Assembly (NCBI RefSeq): GCF_050627025.1
Contig: NZ_CP192472.1
Length of the DNA: 64,000 bases
Strand: one strand, 5' to 3'
Source: Variovorax paradoxus_P
Lineage (GTDB): Bacteria > Pseudomonadota > Gammaproteobacteria > Burkholderiales > Burkholderiaceae_C
Shown here: one piece after another, positions 8,478 through 16,179 of the stretch
How the letters are laid out: each line of letters opens with the position of its first letter
How positions within the stretch are numbered: position 1 is the stretch's first letter
The notes under the pieces: model-generated
What the model saw: only the letters and a program-made list of their open reading frames with translations
Database searches by the model: none
Told to the model about the DNA's origin: nothing
Made by a program: the position numbers and the translations under genes

Positions 8478-9890
8478 CTAGCGGAAGAAGATGAAGGTGG
8501 AGAGAACGAACAGCGGAATCAGCACGGCCACCGACCATGCCATGTAGCCGAAGAAGCTGGGCATGGGCACACCACGGCTCTCGGCGATGGCCTTGACCAT
8601 GAGGTTGGGCGCATTGCCGATGTAGCTGTTGGCGCCCATGAACACGGAGCCGGCCGAAATGGCGGCCAGCGTGGTGGCGTAGGTGGTCATGAGCGCGGCC
8701 GGGTCGCCGCCTGCGGTGTTGAAGAACACCAGGTAGGTCGGCGCGTTATCGAGGAAAGAGCTCAGGATGCCCGATGCCCAGAAATACATGGCCGGATCGG
8801 GCTGCCCGTCGGGCCTTGTCACAGCCGCTATTACCGCCGCGAAGGGGCCGTGCGCGCCAGCCTTGAGCATGGCAATCACCGGGATGATGGTCAGGAAAAT
8901 ACCCGCGAACAGCTTGGCAACCTCGGCCATCGGGCCCCATTCGAACTGGTTGTCGGCGTGCACCTTGGCCGGGGTCGTCTTGAACGAGAGCAGCGTGATG
9001 GCGATGAGGCCGATGTCGCGCACGAGCCCCGGCAGGCCGACCTGCGTTCCGAACACATCGAAGCTCACGGACGATTTCCAGACGCCCGAGAGCAGCACGA
9101 AGAAGATGATGCCGCCCAGCAGCCAGAAATTGGCCGCACCGTCGAAACCGATACGCCGGGTGTCCGGTGTGGGGTCGACCGGAAGCACCCCCTCCTTTTG
9201 GTAGTGATGGCGGTCGATCACGTAGAAGAGCGCGAGCAGCGTGCCGACGAGAAACAGTGTTTCGGGAAAGATGTTTTTCGCCGTCCAGAAAAAGTCGACG
9301 CCCTTCAGGAAGCCGAGGAACAGCGGCGGATCGCCCAGCGGCGTGAGCGAGCCGCCCGCATTCGACACGATGAAAATGAAGAACACCACCACGTGCGCCT
9401 TGCTCACGCGGTTGTCGTTGGCGCGAATCAAGGGCCGTATGAGCAGCATCGAGGCGCCCGTGGTTCCCATGAAGCTCGCAAGCACCGCGCCAATGGCAAG
9501 AATTGCCGTATTGAGCCCCGGCGCCCCATGCAGATTGCCGCGAATATGAATGCCGCCCGCCACGGTGAACAACGCTGTGAGCAGGATGATGAAGGGGATG
9601 TATTCCTCCACCAGGGCATGCACCAGCTGCCCCCCGGCGAGCGGTGCACCATGAACGGCTGCAAAGGGCAACAGGAAGGCCAGCGCCCAGGCGGCAGATA
9701 CCTTGCCGTAGTGGTGATGCCAGAACCCGGGCGCGAGCAGCGGCATCAGCGCAATCGACAGGAGAATGCCCGCAAACGGAACGCCCCAAAGTGCAGACAG
9801 CTTGCTGCCGTCGAGCTCGGCAGCCATGGCAAGCGCGGGAAACATCATCGGCAGCACTGCGGCTGCCGCCAGGCGAACTGTTTTTTTCAT
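8478..9890 (-). CDS. NhaD-type sodium:proton antiporter / ion transporter superfamily
   Basis: 470 residues with an N-terminal hydrophobic leader and about 12 further membrane segments. The stretches GTTGASMLLIRPLIRAN and SNAGGSLTPLGDPPLFLGF are typical of NhaD/ArsB-CitMHS ion-transporter superfamily members. The second half repeats the pattern with FLDNAPTYLVFFN and FMGANSYIGNAPNLMVKA. The expected role is Na+ (or Li+) extrusion in exchange for protons at the inner membrane. It is preceded 25 bp upstream by pncB and followed 14 bp downstream by the hydroxyacid reductase gene. Confidence 0.88.
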   Translation of the reverse strand: MKKTVRLAAAAVLPMMFPALAMAAELDGSKLSALWGVPFAGILLSIALMPLLAPGFWHHHYGKVSAAWALAFLLPFAAVHGAPLAGGQLVHALVEEYIPFIILLTALFTVAGGIHIRGNLHGAPGLNTAILAIGAVLASFMGTTGASMLLIRPLIRANDNRVSKAHVVVFFIFIVSNAGGSLTPLGDPPLFLGFLKGVDFFWTAKNIFPETLFLVGTLLALFYVIDRHHYQKEGVLPVDPTPDTRRIGFDGAANFWLLGGIIFFVLLSGVWKSSVSFDVFGTQVGLPGLVRDIGLIAITLLSFKTTPAKVHADNQFEWGPMAEVAKLFAGIFLTIIPVIAMLKAGAHGPFAAVIAAVTRPDGQPDPAMYFWASGILSSFLDNAPTYLVFFNTAGGDPAALMTTYATTLAAISAGSVFMGANSYIGNAPNLMVKAIAESRGVPMPSFFGYMAWSVAVLIPLFVLSTFIFFR

Positions 9891-9915
9891 GGGGCCGTAC
9901 CGTACCAGACGAGAG

Positions 9916-11136
9916 TCAGGCCGGCGGCTGCTCGATCTCGAACACCTGGCGCAGGTAGGCCAGGTATTTTTCGTCCTCGCACATGTTCTTGGACGGCGTA
10001 TCCGACAGCTTGGCCACCGGCTGGCCGTTGCAATTGATCATCTTGATGACGATCTGCAGCGGCTCGTAGCCGAGGTCGTTGGTGAGGTTGGTTCCAATAC
10101 CGAAGGCCAGCTGGCAACGGCCGCGGAACTGCTGGTACAGCTCGATGGTGCGCGGCACGGTGAGGCTGTCGCTGAAGATCAGCGTCTTGGTGAGCGGGTC
10201 GACACGGTTGGCGGCATAGTGCGCCAGCATGCGCTCGCCCCACTGGAAGGGGTCTCCGCTGTCGTGGCGCGCGCCGTCGAAGAGCTTGCAGAAGTACAGG
10301 TCGAAGTCGCGCAGGAAGGCGCTCATGCCGTAGACGTCCGACAGCGCAATGCCGAGGTCGCCGCGGTACTCGCGCGCCCAGTTTTCAAAGCCGAAGATCT
10401 GGCTGTCGCGCAGCCGCGGGCCGAGCCCCTGGCAGGCCTGCAGGTATTCGTGGGCCATGGTGCCGAGCGGAATGAGGCCGAGCTTCATGGCGTAGAGCAC
10501 GTTGCTGGTACCCGCAAGCTGTGGCAGCCGGGCGGCGGGCCTGGCCTGCACCGGCGGCGAGGTCACGGCGCCGAGCCTTGCAGTCAGGGTGCGCAGCACC
10601 TCTTCATGCCAGTCCTTCGAGAAGCGGCGGCGGGTGCCGTAGTCGGCAATCTTGAGGTCGGCAAGGCCGGCGTCCTGCAGCTGCCCGATCTTGGTTTCCA
10701 GGCGCCTTCGGCCTTCGTCGAGGTCGGGCTTCTTCTGCGTGTTGCGAAAGTAGACCTCGTTCACGATTGCCAGCACCGGAATCTCGAACAGGATGGTGTG
10801 CAGCCACGGTCCCTTGATGCGGATTTCGAGCTCGCCCGAAGGCTGCGGCGTAATGCTGATGTATTTCTCGTTGAGCCGGAACAGGCCCAGGAAGTCGACG
10901 AAGTCGCTCTTGATGAAACGCATCGACCGCAGGTAGGCCAGCTCGGCGTCCCGGAACTGCAGCGAGCAGAGGCTTCGCACCTCTTCGCGGATCTGTCCGG
11001 CGAACTGCGCCAGGTCGACACCGGGGTTGCGGCACTTGAACCGGTACTCGACCTGAGCGCCGGGAAAGTGATGCAGGACGACCTGCATCATGGTGAACTT
11101 GTAGAGGTCGGTGTCGAGCAGGCTGTGAATGATCAT
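9916..11136 (-). CDS. pncB: Nicotinate phosphoribosyltransferase
   Basis: 406 residues, equal to proteobacterial PncB. It converts nicotinate plus PRPP to nicotinate mononucleotide in the NAD salvage pathway. Family markers are the N-terminal LLDTDLYKFTMMQVVLHH, the phospho-histidine region GTMAHEYLQA and KTLIFSDSLTVP near the phosphate-binding site. The start ATG at 11136 gives the exact family N-terminus. It is the first gene of the leftward run pncB-nhaD-ghrB-like, with short gaps. Confidence 0.95.
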   Translation of the reverse strand: MIIHSLLDTDLYKFTMMQVVLHHFPGAQVEYRFKCRNPGVDLAQFAGQIREEVRSLCSLQFRDAELAYLRSMRFIKSDFVDFLGLFRLNEKYISITPQPSGELEIRIKGPWLHTILFEIPVLAIVNEVYFRNTQKKPDLDEGRRRLETKIGQLQDAGLADLKIADYGTRRRFSKDWHEEVLRTLTARLGAVTSPPVQARPAARLPQLAGTSNVLYAMKLGLIPLGTMAHEYLQACQGLGPRLRDSQIFGFENWAREYRGDLGIALSDVYGMSAFLRDFDLYFCKLFDGARHDSGDPFQWGERMLAHYAANRVDPLTKTLIFSDSLTVPRTIELYQQFRGRCQLAFGIGTNLTNDLGYEPLQIVIKMINCNGQPVAKLSDTPSKNMCEDEKYLAYLRQVFEIEQPPA

Positions 11137-11311
11137 GGTGCGGCGCGCGTTGTCCCAAGCTTTTCGGCGTGCGTTCGATTATCACGGGCGTCGTCGGCTT
11201 GTGCCTACGGGGCCTGCACTGCACGTCCTACCGCAAGGGTGAATCGGTCCCGCGACATTGTGTTCACGGCGGCTAACGAGCCCGCCGAATCAACTGTAGA
11301 AGGAGATTCGC

Positions 11312-11545
11312 ATGAACAAGGACACCATCGAAGGCAACTGGAAACAGCTCAAGGGCAAGGTCAAGGAGCAATGGGGCAAGTTGACCGACGACGACTTCGA
11401 CGTCATTGCCGGCAAGCGCGATCAGTTGCTTGGCCGCATCCAGGAGCGCCACGGCATCAGCCGCGATGAGGCCGAAAAACAGGTCAAGGAATGGGAGTCG
11501 CGCGACGGCCGCACGCCGGACACCCTCTGGTACGAAAAGTACTGA
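11312..11545 (+). CDS. CsbD family stress-response protein
   Basis: 77 residues. It has the diagnostic CsbD pattern: NKDTIEGNWKQLKGKVKEQW at the start, then a second helical half with GKRDQLLGRIQERHGISRDE. CsbD-like proteins are small, soluble, highly charged and general-stress induced; their biochemical role is unknown. A strong ribosome binding site (AGAAGGAGA, 6-8 bases before ATG) predicts high translation. It is followed 84 bp later by a small exported protein on the same strand. Confidence 0.9.
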   Translation: MNKDTIEGNWKQLKGKVKEQWGKLTDDDFDVIAGKRDQLLGRIQERHGISRDEAEKQVKEWESRDGRTPDTLWYEKY

Positions 11546-11629
11546 CGCCTGCCGGGTGGCCTGAACGCCGCCCTGCGCCCTGATCCCTTTCCAATTCACT
11601 TTTCAACTTCAACAAGAAAGAACACCAAA

Positions 11630-12037
11630 ATGAAAAAACATCTGCTCATGCTCGCACTCGCCTCGACCTGTTTCATGGCCACGCACGCCAGTGCAATGAC
11701 CAAGGACGAATACAAGGCCGCCAAGGACAAGATCGAAGCCGACTACAAGTCCGCCAAGGCCCAGTGCGACGCGATGAAGGACAACGCGAAGGACGTTTGC
11801 CAGAAGGAAGCCAAGGGCACGGAAAACGTGGCCAAGGCCGAACTCGAGCAGCAATACAAGCCAAGCGACGCGCATGCACGCAAGGTTGCTGAAGAAAAGG
11901 TGAAGGCCAAGTACGAAGTCGCCAAGGAAAAGTGCGACGACCAGACGGGCGATGCCAAGTCTGCGTGCGAGAAGCAGGCAAAGGCCGACGAAGCTCAGGG
12001 CAAGGCCGATATCAAGGCCATGAAGAAGACGATGTAA
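11630..12037 (+). CDS. Small exported protein with duplicated Cys-hairpin repeats
   Basis: 135 residues. A signal peptide (residues 1-22, ending THASA) is followed by a highly charged, Ala/Lys/Glu-rich helical region. The mature protein is an internal duplication of about 45 residues. Each copy contains Cys-X10-Cys (CDAMKDNAKDVC and CDDQTGDAKSAC) followed by a Lys/Ala stretch, so each copy could close a disulfide-pinned helical hairpin in the oxidising periplasm. No enzymatic motif is visible. It resembles the many uncharacterised periplasmic proteins loosely labelled TolA-like because of composition. It may be co-transcribed with the CsbD gene and ends at a strong terminator. Confidence 0.8.
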   Translation: MKKHLLMLALASTCFMATHASAMTKDEYKAAKDKIEADYKSAKAQCDAMKDNAKDVCQKEAKGTENVAKAELEQQYKPSDAHARKVAEEKVKAKYEVAKEKCDDQTGDAKSACEKQAKADEAQGKADIKAMKKTM

Positions 12038-12074
12038 GACCATTGCGGTCCTGACGGGCCGCATGGCTTTTGAG

Positions 12075-12101
12075 AAAACGGCGCCCTCGGGCGCCGTTTT
12101 T
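12075..12101. terminator. Bidirectional rho-independent terminator
   Basis: AAAACGGCGCC / GGCGCCGTTTT (11-bp arms) with a CTCG loop and T-runs on both strands. It lies between two convergent genes (the small exported protein and the thioesterase) and can serve both. Confidence 0.92.
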
Positions 12102-12108
12102 CATGGCG

Positions 12109-12552
12109 TCAGGCTTTCAAGGAATCGACTACGCGCTGCAGCGCATCGGGGAGCGCCACCGGCCGCTGCGTTGCGCGGTCGACATACACATGCACGAAGT
12201 GGCCCTGCGCGGCCGCGGTTTCCGCGCCCTCCGCAAAAAGCGCGATTTCGTACCTGACGCTCGAGCGTCCCACCTGGGCCACTCGAATACCGGCTTCCAC
12301 CGTTTGCGGAAAGGCGATGGGCGCGAAATAGTTGCATTGCGTCTCCACCACGAAGCCGACGGTCTGGCCCTGGTGAATGTCGAGCGCGCCGCGCTCGATC
12401 AGCAGCGCGTTCACCGCCGTGTCGAACCAGCTGTAGTAGACGACGTTGTTGACATGGCCGTACATGTCGTTGTCGGCCCAGCGCGTGGGAATGCTGCGAA
12501 ACGCGCGGTAGCCGCTACGGGAATTCGGCGTGGGTTTGGTGGCGGAGCTCAT
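12109..12552 (-). CDS. 4HBT/YbgC-type acyl-CoA thioesterase
   Basis: 147 residues, a single hotdog domain. The RWADNDMYGHVNNVVYY segment is the 4-hydroxybenzoyl-CoA thioesterase-like signature with the catalytic Asp followed by GHVNN. These enzymes hydrolyse short- or medium-chain acyl-CoA thioesters in the cytoplasm. The ATG at 12552 overlaps the stop codon of the upstream histone-deacetylase-like gene (ATGA), so the two are translationally coupled. A much longer open frame upstream belongs to another frame of that neighbour and was discarded. Confidence 0.9.
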   Translation of the reverse strand: MSSATKPTPNSRSGYRAFRSIPTRWADNDMYGHVNNVVYYSWFDTAVNALLIERGALDIHQGQTVGFVVETQCNYFAPIAFPQTVEAGIRVAQVGRSSVRYEIALFAEGAETAAAQGHFVHVYVDRATQRPVALPDALQRVVDSLKA

Positions 12553-13484
12553 CGCGCGGCATTTTGCCAGCGGCGCCAGTAGTCGAAAGCTACCCTGAAC
12601 GTGCCGAGTTGCACCTGCACCGTCTCGGCAATGTCGGTCGCGTAGCCGCCGGCCATTGCAAAAGCCAGCGGAATGCGGCGCTGCCAAACCCAATCGAACA
12701 CCCGCCGGTCTCGCGCCTCCAGGCCGTCGAAGCTCAGCTTGAGCCGGCCGAGCCGGTCGCGCTCGAAGGGATCGGCGCCCGCCAGGTAGATCACCAGCCC
12801 GGGCGAAAAGCGCCGGTCGAGTTCGTCCAGTGCATGCTCCAGTGCGGTCAGGTAATCGGCATCGCCGCAACCGTCGGGCAGTTCAACGTCCAGGTCGCTC
12901 GCCTCCTTGCGGAAGGGAAAGTTCTTCTGCCCGTGCATGGAGAGCGTGAAAACGCTTGGATCATTGCGAAAGATGCTTGCCGTGCCGTTGCCCTGGTGCA
13001 CGTCGAGATCGATAACGGCAACCTTCAGCTGCCGGCCGCTGCGGCCATGCTCCGCCTGCATGAGGCGCGCGGCCACCGCGGCGTCGTTGAAGACACAGAA
13101 TCCGCCGCCTTTGTCGGCATAGGCGTGGTGCGTGCCGCCCGCCATATTGGCGGCCACCCCACCCGCGAATGCCGCGCGGCAGGCCGCGATGGTCGCCCCG
13201 GTGGATCGGCGCGAGCGCTCGACCATCGCCTCGCTCCAGGGAAAGCCGATTTCCCGCATGGCCTGCGGGCTCACGGTTCCGTCGCTGATGGCCGCAATCC
13301 ACTGGGGGGTGTGGGCGAGCGCCAGTTCGCCGTCGGTGGCACGCGGCGCCTGGTCCATTTCGACCCCCGGCAAGTGCTCCAGCAGCCGGTCGCGCAGTAG
13401 CGCGTAGCGGGACATCGGAAAGCGGTGGCCGGGCGGCAGGGGCAGAACGAACTGGCCGGAATAGAAGGCGCGCATGGGCTGCAT
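12549..13484 (-). CDS. Histone-deacetylase-like amidohydrolase (class IV/II-like bacterial HDAC)
   Basis: 311 residues covering one complete arginase/deacetylase fold. Zinc and catalytic motifs are visible: GGTHHAY (tandem His), VIDLDVHQGNGTA (zinc Asp and His), AGADPFERDRLG (second zinc Asp) and AMAGGYA. The family removes acetyl or other acyl groups from amines (proteins, polyamines, acetoin-related substrates); the natural substrate of this subgroup is unknown. It is coupled by a 4-base overlap to an acyl-CoA thioesterase. It is divergent from the phasin gene, with a 172-bp regulatory gap that contains two dyads. Confidence 0.9.
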   Translation of the reverse strand: MQPMRAFYSGQFVLPLPPGHRFPMSRYALLRDRLLEHLPGVEMDQAPRATDGELALAHTPQWIAAISDGTVSPQAMREIGFPWSEAMVERSRRSTGATIAACRAAFAGGVAANMAGGTHHAYADKGGGFCVFNDAAVAARLMQAEHGRSGRQLKVAVIDLDVHQGNGTASIFRNDPSVFTLSMHGQKNFPFRKEASDLDVELPDGCGDADYLTALEHALDELDRRFSPGLVIYLAGADPFERDRLGRLKLSFDGLEARDRRVFDWVWQRRIPLAFAMAGGYATDIAETVQVQLGTFRVAFDYWRRWQNAAR

Positions 13485-13500
13485 TCTGGGGTGCGGGCCG

Positions 13501-13524
13501 AATTTAGAAAGTGTGTTCTAAATT
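13501..13524. promoter_or_regulatory. Perfect inverted repeat between HDAC-like gene and phasin
   Basis: AATTTAGAA-N6-TTCTAAATT, two 9-bp perfect arms, ending 17 bp before the HDAC-like start codon. AT-rich in a GC-rich neighbourhood, so it probably is an operator or promoter element for the leftward gene pair. The regulator is unknown. Confidence 0.5.
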
Positions 13525-13539
13525 GCTGCAAAGCAGCAA
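13523..13539. promoter_or_regulatory. PhaR-type operator upstream of phasin
   Basis: TTGCTGC-AAA-GCAGCAA is a perfect dyad and fits CTGC-N3-GCAG, the motif reported for PhaR repressors that control phasin genes in alphaproteobacteria. It lies 8 bp upstream of the phasin -35 hexamer. Assignment to PhaR is inferred; no phaR gene is in the window. Confidence 0.55.
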
Positions 13540-13546
13540 AACCCTC

Positions 13547-13574
13547 TTGATTGCAAAGCTGTGCTGCCTATACT
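13547..13574 (+). promoter_or_regulatory. Sigma-70 promoter of the phasin gene
   Basis: TTGATT, 16-bp spacer, TATACT. The predicted transcript would carry about a 75-nt leader before the ATG at 13657, which has GGAGA 6 bases upstream. Confidence 0.6.
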
Positions 13575-13656
13575 TGAGTCCATGCTGCACCGCAACATAG
13601 ACGACGAGGGGCAGCGCAACGTGAACACCGACCACCATCCTTTCTGGAGATTCTTC

Positions 13657-14208
13657 ATGGCCCTGACCGCTGACCAAATCCTCGCCGCCCAAAAAGCAAA
13701 CCTCGAAACCCTGTTCGGCCTGACCACCAAGGCTTTCGAAGGCGTCGAAAAGCTCGTCGAACTGAACGTGACCGCTTCGAAGGCTGCCCTGGCCGAAGCC
13801 GCCGGCACCGCCCAAGCCGCCCTGAACGTCAAGGACGCGCAAGAACTGCTGACGCTGCAAGCCAGCCTGTTCCAGCCCCTGGCCGAAAAGACCGCCGCCT
13901 ACAGCCGTCACCTGTATGACATCGCCCAAGGCACCGGCGCCGAGTTCACCAAGGCTTTCGAAGCCAAGGCCGCTGAAGCCCAGCAAACCTTCGTCGGCCT
14001 GGTCGACAGCGCTTCCAAGAATGCACCCGCCGGCTCGGAAACTGCCGTTGCCGTGCTGAAGAGCGCCGTGGCTGCCGCCAACAACGCTTTCGAATCGGTC
14101 CAGAAGGCCGTCAAGCAAGCGTCGGACGTTGCCGAAGCCAACTTCAACGCCGTGTCGTCGCAAGCCGTCGCCGCCGCCAAGACCGCGACCACCGCTCGCA
14201 AGCGCTAA
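13657..14208 (+). CDS. phaP: Phasin (PHB granule-associated protein)
   Basis: 183 residues, all helical and Ala/Lys/Glu/Gln rich, typical of the phasin_2 (TIGR01841) family: ALTADQILAAQKANLETLFG, then KAFEGVEKLVELN and amphipathic repeats, ending in a short basic tail TARKR. Phasins coat polyhydroxybutyrate granules and set their number and size. The start was chosen at 13657 because it follows GGAGA and matches family N-termini; an in-frame ATG at 13582 would add 25 unrelated residues. It has its own promoter, a PhaR-type operator and a strong terminator, so it is a monocistronic, regulated gene. Codon use is strongly biased, as expected for an abundant protein. Confidence 0.93.
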   Translation: MALTADQILAAQKANLETLFGLTTKAFEGVEKLVELNVTASKAALAEAAGTAQAALNVKDAQELLTLQASLFQPLAEKTAAYSRHLYDIAQGTGAEFTKAFEAKAAEAQQTFVGLVDSASKNAPAGSETAVAVLKSAVAAANNAFESVQKAVKQASDVAEANFNAVSSQAVAAAKTATTARKR

Positions 14209-14261
14209 GCCGCCGGCCGACCGCCACCAGTTGTCTCCTTGGGTCCTCACGGATCCAATTC

Positions 14262-14293
14262 AGGGCCTCATCTTCGGATGGGGCCTTTTTTTT
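14262..14293 (+). terminator. Rho-independent terminator of phaP
   Basis: 11-bp stem with two G-T wobbles (AGGGCCTCATC / GATGGGGCCTT), TTCG loop, followed by eight T. It sits 54 bases after the phasin stop codon. Confidence 0.88.
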
Positions 14294-14304
14294 CGAGCAC
14301 TTTT

Positions 14305-14362
14305 GCTCGCCCCCAGGCTGCGCGCACTTCGTGTCGCTTCTCCCTCCCCCTACCGGGGCAAC
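14305..14362. repeat. Possible dispersed intergenic repeat element
   Basis: A C-rich segment (GCCCCCAGGCTGCGCGC, then ACTTCGTGTCGCTTC and CCCTCCCCCTACCGGGGCAA) resembles short intergenic repeats that I recall as common in Comamonadaceae genomes. Only this copy is in the window, so the call rests on memory of the type, not on a second copy here. Confidence 0.3.
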
Positions 14363-14436
14363 ACAGAGGCCCGGCAGAGCCGGTTCCTCGGTGTTTCTGG
14401 CTTGGATAATGGAGGTCTTATTTCAGGAGACTCTCA

Positions 14437-15195
14437 ATGCAGATCGACGGCAAGGTTTTTATCGTGACCGGTGGCGCTTCTGGCCTTGGCGAAGGCACGG
14501 CGCGCATGCTGGCCGCCAATGGCGGCAAGGTGGTCATCGCCGACATGCAGGCTGAAAAGGGTGAAGCCGTCGCGCGCGAGATCGGCGGGGCGTTCGTCAA
14601 ATGCGATGTGAGCCAGGAGGCCGACGGCCAGGCGGCGGTTGCCGCGGCGCAAAAGCTCGGCAAGCTCGTGGGGCTGGTCAATTGCGCGGGCATAGCGCCG
14701 GCCGAAAAGACGGTGGGCAAAAACGGCGCGCACGCGCTGGCGGTGTTCAGCAAGACCGTCACGGTCAACCTGATCGGCAGCTTCAACATGATCCGCCTCG
14801 CGGCCGAGGCCATGAGCAAGAACGAACCCGAAGCCACCGGCGAACGCGGCGTGCTGATCTCGACCGCCTCGGTTGCGGCCTACGACGGGCAGATGGGCCA
14901 GGCGGCCTACAGCGCCTCGAAGGGCGGCGTGGTCGGCATGACGCTGCCGATTGCGCGCGACCTGGCCCGCAACGGCATCCGCAACATGACCATTGCCCCC
15001 GGCATCTTCGGCACGCCCATGCTCTTCGGCATGCCGCAAGAAGTGCAGGACGCGCTCGCCGCCAGCGTGCCCTTCCCTTCCCGCTTGGGCACGCCGGAAG
15101 ACTACGCCAAGCTTGCCAAGCACATCATCGAGAACGACATGCTCAACGGCGAGGTGATTCGTCTCGACGGAGCGATTCGACTTCCGCCCCGGTAA
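14437..15195 (+). CDS. SDR-family 3-hydroxyacyl-CoA dehydrogenase type 2-like
   Basis: 252 residues. It is a classical short-chain dehydrogenase: TGGASGLGEGTAR (TGxxxGxG cofactor motif, residues 11-23), NCAG around residue 87, catalytic Ser in STASVAAYDG and YSASKGG (Tyr-x-x-x-Lys). The FIVTGGASGLG start, the CDVSQE segment and the C-terminal APGIFGTPMLFGMPQEV are characteristic of HSD17B10-like 3-hydroxyacyl-CoA dehydrogenases that oxidise 3-hydroxy-2-methylbutyryl-CoA and related substrates. A ribosome binding site (CAGGAGA) precedes the ATG. Its 3' end overlaps the convergent yihY-like gene by 53 bp. Confidence 0.9.
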   Translation: MQIDGKVFIVTGGASGLGEGTARMLAANGGKVVIADMQAEKGEAVAREIGGAFVKCDVSQEADGQAAVAAAQKLGKLVGLVNCAGIAPAEKTVGKNGAHALAVFSKTVTVNLIGSFNMIRLAAEAMSKNEPEATGERGVLISTASVAAYDGQMGQAAYSASKGGVVGMTLPIARDLARNGIRNMTIAPGIFGTPMLFGMPQEVQDALAASVPFPSRLGTPEDYAKLAKHIIENDMLNGEVIRLDGAIRLPPR

Positions 15196-16084
15196 GCGGC
15201 GGCACCGCCGTGCTGCCGGTGCGGTCCAGGCGCTCGTATTGGGCGATGACCTGGGCGCCCAGCAGCACCAGCGTGGCGGCAATTTCCAGGCTAAGCAGCA
15301 CCACGATGGCCGTGGTGAGCGAACCGTAGACCACGTTCACCTGCGAAAGCGTCGAAAAGTACCAGATCAGCACGTGGCGCGTGGCCTCCCACAGCAGCGC
15401 GGCCGTCACGCCGCCCAGCAGCGCGTGGCGCAGCGACATGCGGCCGGCGGGCATCACCAGGTAGAGCGAGGTCAGCATGAAGATTTCGCCGCCCAGCCCA
15501 AGCAGGTACAGCAGCAGCCCCGACACGCCCGAAAGCGACCAGTTGCGCCCGAAGAGGTCGACGCTCTCCTGCCCCACCAGCTGAAGCGCGCCCGAAACCA
15601 GCGTGACCAGCAGCAGCCCCACGCACAGGCAAAGAATGTAGATGTAGGGCATGACGGCCGACACCAGGAAGTGGCGCTTGTGGTCCGCCTTGCGGTGATG
15701 AAAGATCACCGCCATGGCGCTTTCAAGGATGCTGAAGGCCAGCGAGCTGAAGAAAATCATCGTGACCAGCAGCACCGGCCCCATCACGTCCCGGTGGTCC
15801 AGAAAGTTCGACAGCTCCCCGACAATGGCCTTGGACTGCCCGGGCAGCAGCCACTCGAGATACCGGCCGATGGTGCGCAGCAACTCGGCCTGCTCGATGA
15901 CATGCGACATCGCGATCACGCTGACGATCAGCAGCGGCACGATGGAAAGCAGCGCGTAATACGCCACCGCACCCGCGAGCAGCAGGCCCTGGTTCGCGCG
16001 AAACGCCTTGAGCGCGTCCCACACGAATCGGAGGGGGTGGCGCAGCAGCGGCGCGACGTGGTGCAATGGCTTGGGCGTCTTCAT
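15143..16084 (-). CDS. YihY/virulence factor BrkB family membrane protein
   Basis: 313 residues with six or seven hydrophobic segments. Family hallmarks are GAVAYYALLSIVPLLI near residue 40 and YGSLTTAIVVLLSLEIAATLVLLGAQ near the C-terminus. The family was once called RNase BN by mistake; the molecular function remains unknown, with proposed roles in transport or lipid movement at the inner membrane. The 3' end overlaps the convergent SDR gene by 53 bp. The 5' side is divergent from dnaG, 95 bp apart. Confidence 0.9.
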   Translation of the reverse strand: MKTPKPLHHVAPLLRHPLRFVWDALKAFRANQGLLLAGAVAYYALLSIVPLLIVSVIAMSHVIEQAELLRTIGRYLEWLLPGQSKAIVGELSNFLDHRDVMGPVLLVTMIFFSSLAFSILESAMAVIFHHRKADHKRHFLVSAVMPYIYILCLCVGLLLVTLVSGALQLVGQESVDLFGRNWSLSGVSGLLLYLLGLGGEIFMLTSLYLVMPAGRMSLRHALLGGVTAALLWEATRHVLIWYFSTLSQVNVVYGSLTTAIVVLLSLEIAATLVLLGAQVIAQYERLDRTGSTAVPPLTGAEVESLRRDESPRR

Positions 16085-16179
16085 GCGTGGAAATCCGGGG
16101 CGTTCATCCGGTGCGGGCAGTATGCCGCCCGGGCGCGGGCGTTCTGCCGCTTGCGTATGATTTGCCGCTCTTCGCCTAC

